Below are positions 61,866 to 64,000 of a DNA stretch of 64,000 bases, in pieces. The stretch is from Bradyrhizobium sp. JYMT SZCCT0180 (GTDB lineage Bacteria > Pseudomonadota > Alphaproteobacteria > Rhizobiales > Xanthobacteraceae). Position numbers and translations under genes: made by a program. Positions within the stretch are counted from its first letter, which is position 1; each line of letters starts with the position of its first letter. The stretch covers positions 124,001-188,000 of the forward strand of contig NZ_JAFCLZ010000014.1 in the NCBI RefSeq assembly GCF_018130165.1. The letters are read 5' to 3'. A model generated the notes under the pieces. It did no database searches, had not been told where the DNA came from, and was given only the letters and a program-made list of their open reading frames with translations.

Positions 61866-62270
61866 TCATGTTCGGCTAACAGAGCCAAAGGCCACCCAAT
61901 CGACCTTGGCAAGCTGTGGCCGCCCCAGTTTGGCCTTGACGAGTTCGGCCAGGGCAAAAACCGGAAAACCGTCGGCGAACCCGTCGCCGCCGGCGTTGCG
62001 CAGGCCGAGCGCCTTGAGTTCGCCGAGCGCTTCCCCTAGCAACCTTGCTGCGGCGTGCGGCTTTTGCATGCGCAGGCGCAAATTCGCGGTCGCGATCTGA
62101 ATGCAGGCGCGCAGCAGGATTCGCTCGCGGCCGCCTTGTGGTGCGGCGGCCCACACCGCTTCAAGGATCTCCTGCGACTCCCAGAAATAGCCGTGGTCGT
62201 TGAGCCGCAGAGCGTAACGCAGCGCCGGATGACGTGCCGGCACATGGCCGCCGAACCGCGACGGCACCAA
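61866..62270 (-). CDS. DUF309 protein
   Basis: 134 residues, all-helical. Core motif YFWESQEILEAVWAAAPQGGRERILLRACIQIATANLRLRM is typical of DUF309 (HxxWE-like). Starts: TTG at 62270 or GTG at 62267; no ATG exists before the upstream stop, so the start is non-standard. Commonly seen near box or acyl-CoA genes in this group, function unknown. Confidence 0.82.
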   Translation of the reverse strand: MVPSRFGGHVPARHPALRYALRLNDHGYFWESQEILEAVWAAAPQGGRERILLRACIQIATANLRLRMQKPHAAARLLGEALGELKALGLRNAGGDGFADGFPVFALAELVKAKLGRPQLAKVDWVAFGSVSRT

Positions 62271-62324
62271 TGCCGTGACCTGCGCCAGCGTTTCGTAGTC
62301 CCAAACAGTGCACCGAAAAATAGC

Positions 62325-63137
62325 TTACGCGGCCCGTCCCTGCGAGCCGTCAACACGCAACACCGCGTTTGCGAATTCCTGGACCGCATCCAGCGTCGCC
62401 CCCGGCGCCTCCCGATGCGGCTGGTGTCCCGCCCCCGGAATCACCGTCACATCGACGGGACAGTAGCACTCTTCCTGGGCGATCTCGATCTGGCGCATTG
62501 TCCCATACTCGTCATCGCGACCCTGCAGGATCGCGACGGGCACGCGGATATAGGCGAGGTATTCGGAAATATCCCAGTTGCGAAAGGCCGGATCGAGCCA
62601 GGCGCCGTTCCAGCCATGGAAGGCGTTGTCGACATCCTTGTGCCAGCGCGCCAGCTTTGCCTTCAGGTCCGAGGTCTCATAGGCGGTCTTGATTTTCGCG
62701 ATAGACGCCACCGAGATGTCCTCGACGATGAAATGCGGCGCGATCATCACGACGCCTTCGACGCGGTGATCCTGATGCGCACCCGTATAGATCGCCGCGA
62801 TCGAGGCGCCGTCGGAATGGCCGACGAGCAGCCCGCGGCGGAAGCCGATTTGATTGAGCAGCTTTGGCAGCACGTCGAGTGCTTCGCTGTGCATGTAGTC
62901 GACGGCGCGCGGCAGTTTCGCCGGTGTGGAAGCGCCATAGCCCGCGCGCGAATAGGCGAACACGCCGGCGCCGGTGGCGGCCTGAAGCTTGTCAGGGAAA
63001 TCGCCCCACAAGCCGGCCGAGCCGAGGCCTTCATGCAGCATCACGATGGTCGGCGCGTCCTGAGGTGACGGACCGATCATGCGGTATTCGAGATTGGCGG
63101 CGCCGATGGTGAGGAAGCCGGTGGGGGAGAGGGTCAT
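62325..63137 (-). CDS. alpha/beta hydrolase
   Basis: 270 residues. Nucleophile elbow GHSDGA (Ser in GxSxG), oxyanion strand IVMLHEGLGSAGLWGDFP, SRAGYGAS, acid region VAILQGRDDEYGTM and catalytic His in GAGHQPHREAP. In aerobic benzoate clusters such hydrolases may act as thioesterases on CoA intermediates. ATG at 63137 (MTLSPTGFLTI); the upstream frame reaches into a repeat. Confidence 0.92.
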   Translation of the reverse strand: MTLSPTGFLTIGAANLEYRMIGPSPQDAPTIVMLHEGLGSAGLWGDFPDKLQAATGAGVFAYSRAGYGASTPAKLPRAVDYMHSEALDVLPKLLNQIGFRRGLLVGHSDGASIAAIYTGAHQDHRVEGVVMIAPHFIVEDISVASIAKIKTAYETSDLKAKLARWHKDVDNAFHGWNGAWLDPAFRNWDISEYLAYIRVPVAILQGRDDEYGTMRQIEIAQEECYCPVDVTVIPGAGHQPHREAPGATLDAVQEFANAVLRVDGSQGRAA

Positions 63138-63168
63138 GTCTATTGTACCTGCGAATTGAATCTCTCGT

Positions 63169-63257
63169 TCGTCATGCCCGGGCTTGTCCCGGGCATCCAC
63201 GTCCTTGGAAGCGGCAAGCAAGACGTGGATGGCCGGGTCAAGCCCGGCCATGACGGC
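63169..63257. repeat. intergenic inverted repeat, CCGGGCTTGTCCCGG family
   Basis: GTCATGCCCGGGCTTGTCCC plus GGGCATCCACGTC faces GACGTGGATGGCC and GGTCAAGCCCGGCCATGAC. Second copy of the family at 1272-1406. Between bclA and the hydrolase. Confidence 0.85.
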
Positions 63258-64000
63258 TAGTGTTCCCGCAGCTTGAACCGCTGGATTTTTCCCGTCGCCG
63301 TCTTCGGCAAACTGTCCACCACATCGATCCAGCGCGGATATTTCCACGGCCCGATCTTCTGCTTGACGTGCTCCTTCAGCGCATCATGCAGGCCGTCGGT
63401 TTTGGTTTCGGCGCGCAGCACGACGAAAGCTTTTGGCTTCAGCAGGCCTTCCGGATCGGCCTCGGGCACCACGGCGGCTTCCAGCACTGCGGGATGGGTG
63501 ATCAGCGCGCTCTCGACTTCGAACGGCGACACCCAGATGCCGGAGACCTTGAACATGTCGTCGCTGCGGCCGCAGAACGTGTAGCGGCCGTCGGCGTCGC
63601 GGATGTACTTGTCGCCGGTGCGGGTCCAGTGGCCTTCAAACGTTTGCCGGCTCTTGCTGCGCTGGTTCCAGTAGCCTTCGCCGGCCGAGGGCGCATCGAC
63701 CAGCAATTCGCCGACCTCGCCATCGGGCACGTCGGCGCCCGCTTCATTGACCAGCCGCACGCGGTAGCCCGGCACGGGACGGCCGGACGAGCCGTATTTG
63801 ATGTCGCCGGGCGCGTTGGACAGAAAGATGTGCAAGAGCTCGGTGGAGCCGACGCCGTCGAGAATGTCGACGCCGAACCGCGCCTTCCAGGCATTGCCGA
63901 CCGATTCTGGCAGCGCTTCGCCCGCCGAGGTGCAGACGCGAAGCCGTTGGCCGGCGCCCGCGTCCTTCAGCGTCTCGTCGTTGAGCATCGCCGCGAACAA
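63257..64000 (-). CDS. bclA: benzoate-CoA ligase, C-terminal part
   Basis: Visible 247 residues of an AMP-forming acyl-CoA ligase that makes benzoyl-CoA. Motifs: RLRVCTSAGEALPESVG, YGSSGRPVPGYRVRLV, GHWTRTGDKYIRDADGRY, the hinge GRSDDMFKVSGIWVSPFEVES and the C-terminal PKTATGKIQRFKLREH with catalytic Lys. These match benzoate-CoA ligase more than general acyl ligases. The 5' part lies beyond the window edge at 64000. First step of the box pathway. Confidence 0.94.
   Translation of the reverse strand: MFAAMLNDETLKDAGAGQRLRVCTSAGEALPESVGNAWKARFGVDILDGVGSTELLHIFLSNAPGDIKYGSSGRPVPGYRVRLVNEAGADVPDGEVGELLVDAPSAGEGYWNQRSKSRQTFEGHWTRTGDKYIRDADGRYTFCGRSDDMFKVSGIWVSPFEVESALITHPAVLEAAVVPEADPEGLLKPKAFVVLRAETKTDGLHDALKEHVKQKIGPWKYPRWIDVVDSLPKTATGKIQRFKLREH

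Overview
This window looks like chromosomal DNA from an alphaproteobacterium of the Bradyrhizobium/Rhodopseudomonas group. The evidence is high G+C, a two-piece (permuted) tmRNA with the tag ANDNVALNEVRLAA, a SAM-II riboswitch in front of metZ, a GcrA regulator with GANTC (CcrM) sites upstream, a class I lysyl-tRNA synthetase, the aerobic box benzoate pathway, and many short paired palindromic repeats between genes. No plasmid, phage or IS-element core is visible. The only mobile-element trace is a small remnant at a tRNA-Gly gene.

Layout. 1-7.5 kb: a DNA-repair module (DEXH helicase, beta-CASP exonuclease, ATP-dependent DNA ligase) interrupted by an ABC substrate-binding protein, a GntR regulator with a clear operator, and a methyltransferase. 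The helicase and the ligase each carry an in-frame copy of the same palindromic repeat. 7.6-17.6 kb: membrane protein, MATE transporter, pyrD, a DUF952 protein, a LexA-like S24 regulator next to a Mug-type glycosylase homologue lacking the catalytic Asn, a class II aldolase, class I LysRS, an amino-acid-type binding protein and a SCO copper chaperone. 17.9-25.4 kb: flavoprotein, two serine beta-lactamase-fold hydrolases, RidA, an NTF2-like protein, then an ECF sigma factor with DUF4142 and cupredoxin genes. An identical two-part promoter motif precedes both the sigma gene and the DUF4142 gene.

25.4-27.5 kb: on the minus strand, tRNA-Gly(CCC), a caspase-family gene of lower G+C, a degenerate copy of the tRNA 3' part, then ssrA (tmRNA). 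This reads as a decayed tRNA-targeted island with the caspase as its only cargo. 27.6-34 kb: ogt with an AraC regulator, VOC and SRPBCC proteins, a Met/Gly-rich secreted protein, a second MATE transporter and an unknown protein. 34-45.4 kb: dcd, SAM-II riboswitch-metZ, an opgC-SGNH-SGNH operon, apaG, a repeat-rich gene-free stretch, argD-argF-hslO and gcrA.

45.6-52.5 kb: a complete phosphate regulon in the order phoR-pstS-pstC-pstA-pstB-phoU-phoB, with a canonical Pho box before pstS. 52.5-58.3 kb: a YbhN-like membrane protein, DinB-like protein, OmpA-family protein, polysaccharide deacetylase and an SDR. 58.4-64 kb: boxB, boxC, a DUF309 gene, an alpha/beta hydrolase and the C-terminal part of benzoate-CoA ligase, with a TGCA-N6-TGCA (BoxR/BzdR-type) operator upstream of boxC. 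Together these encode CoA activation, epoxidation and ring cleavage of benzoate; boxA and boxR are not in the window.
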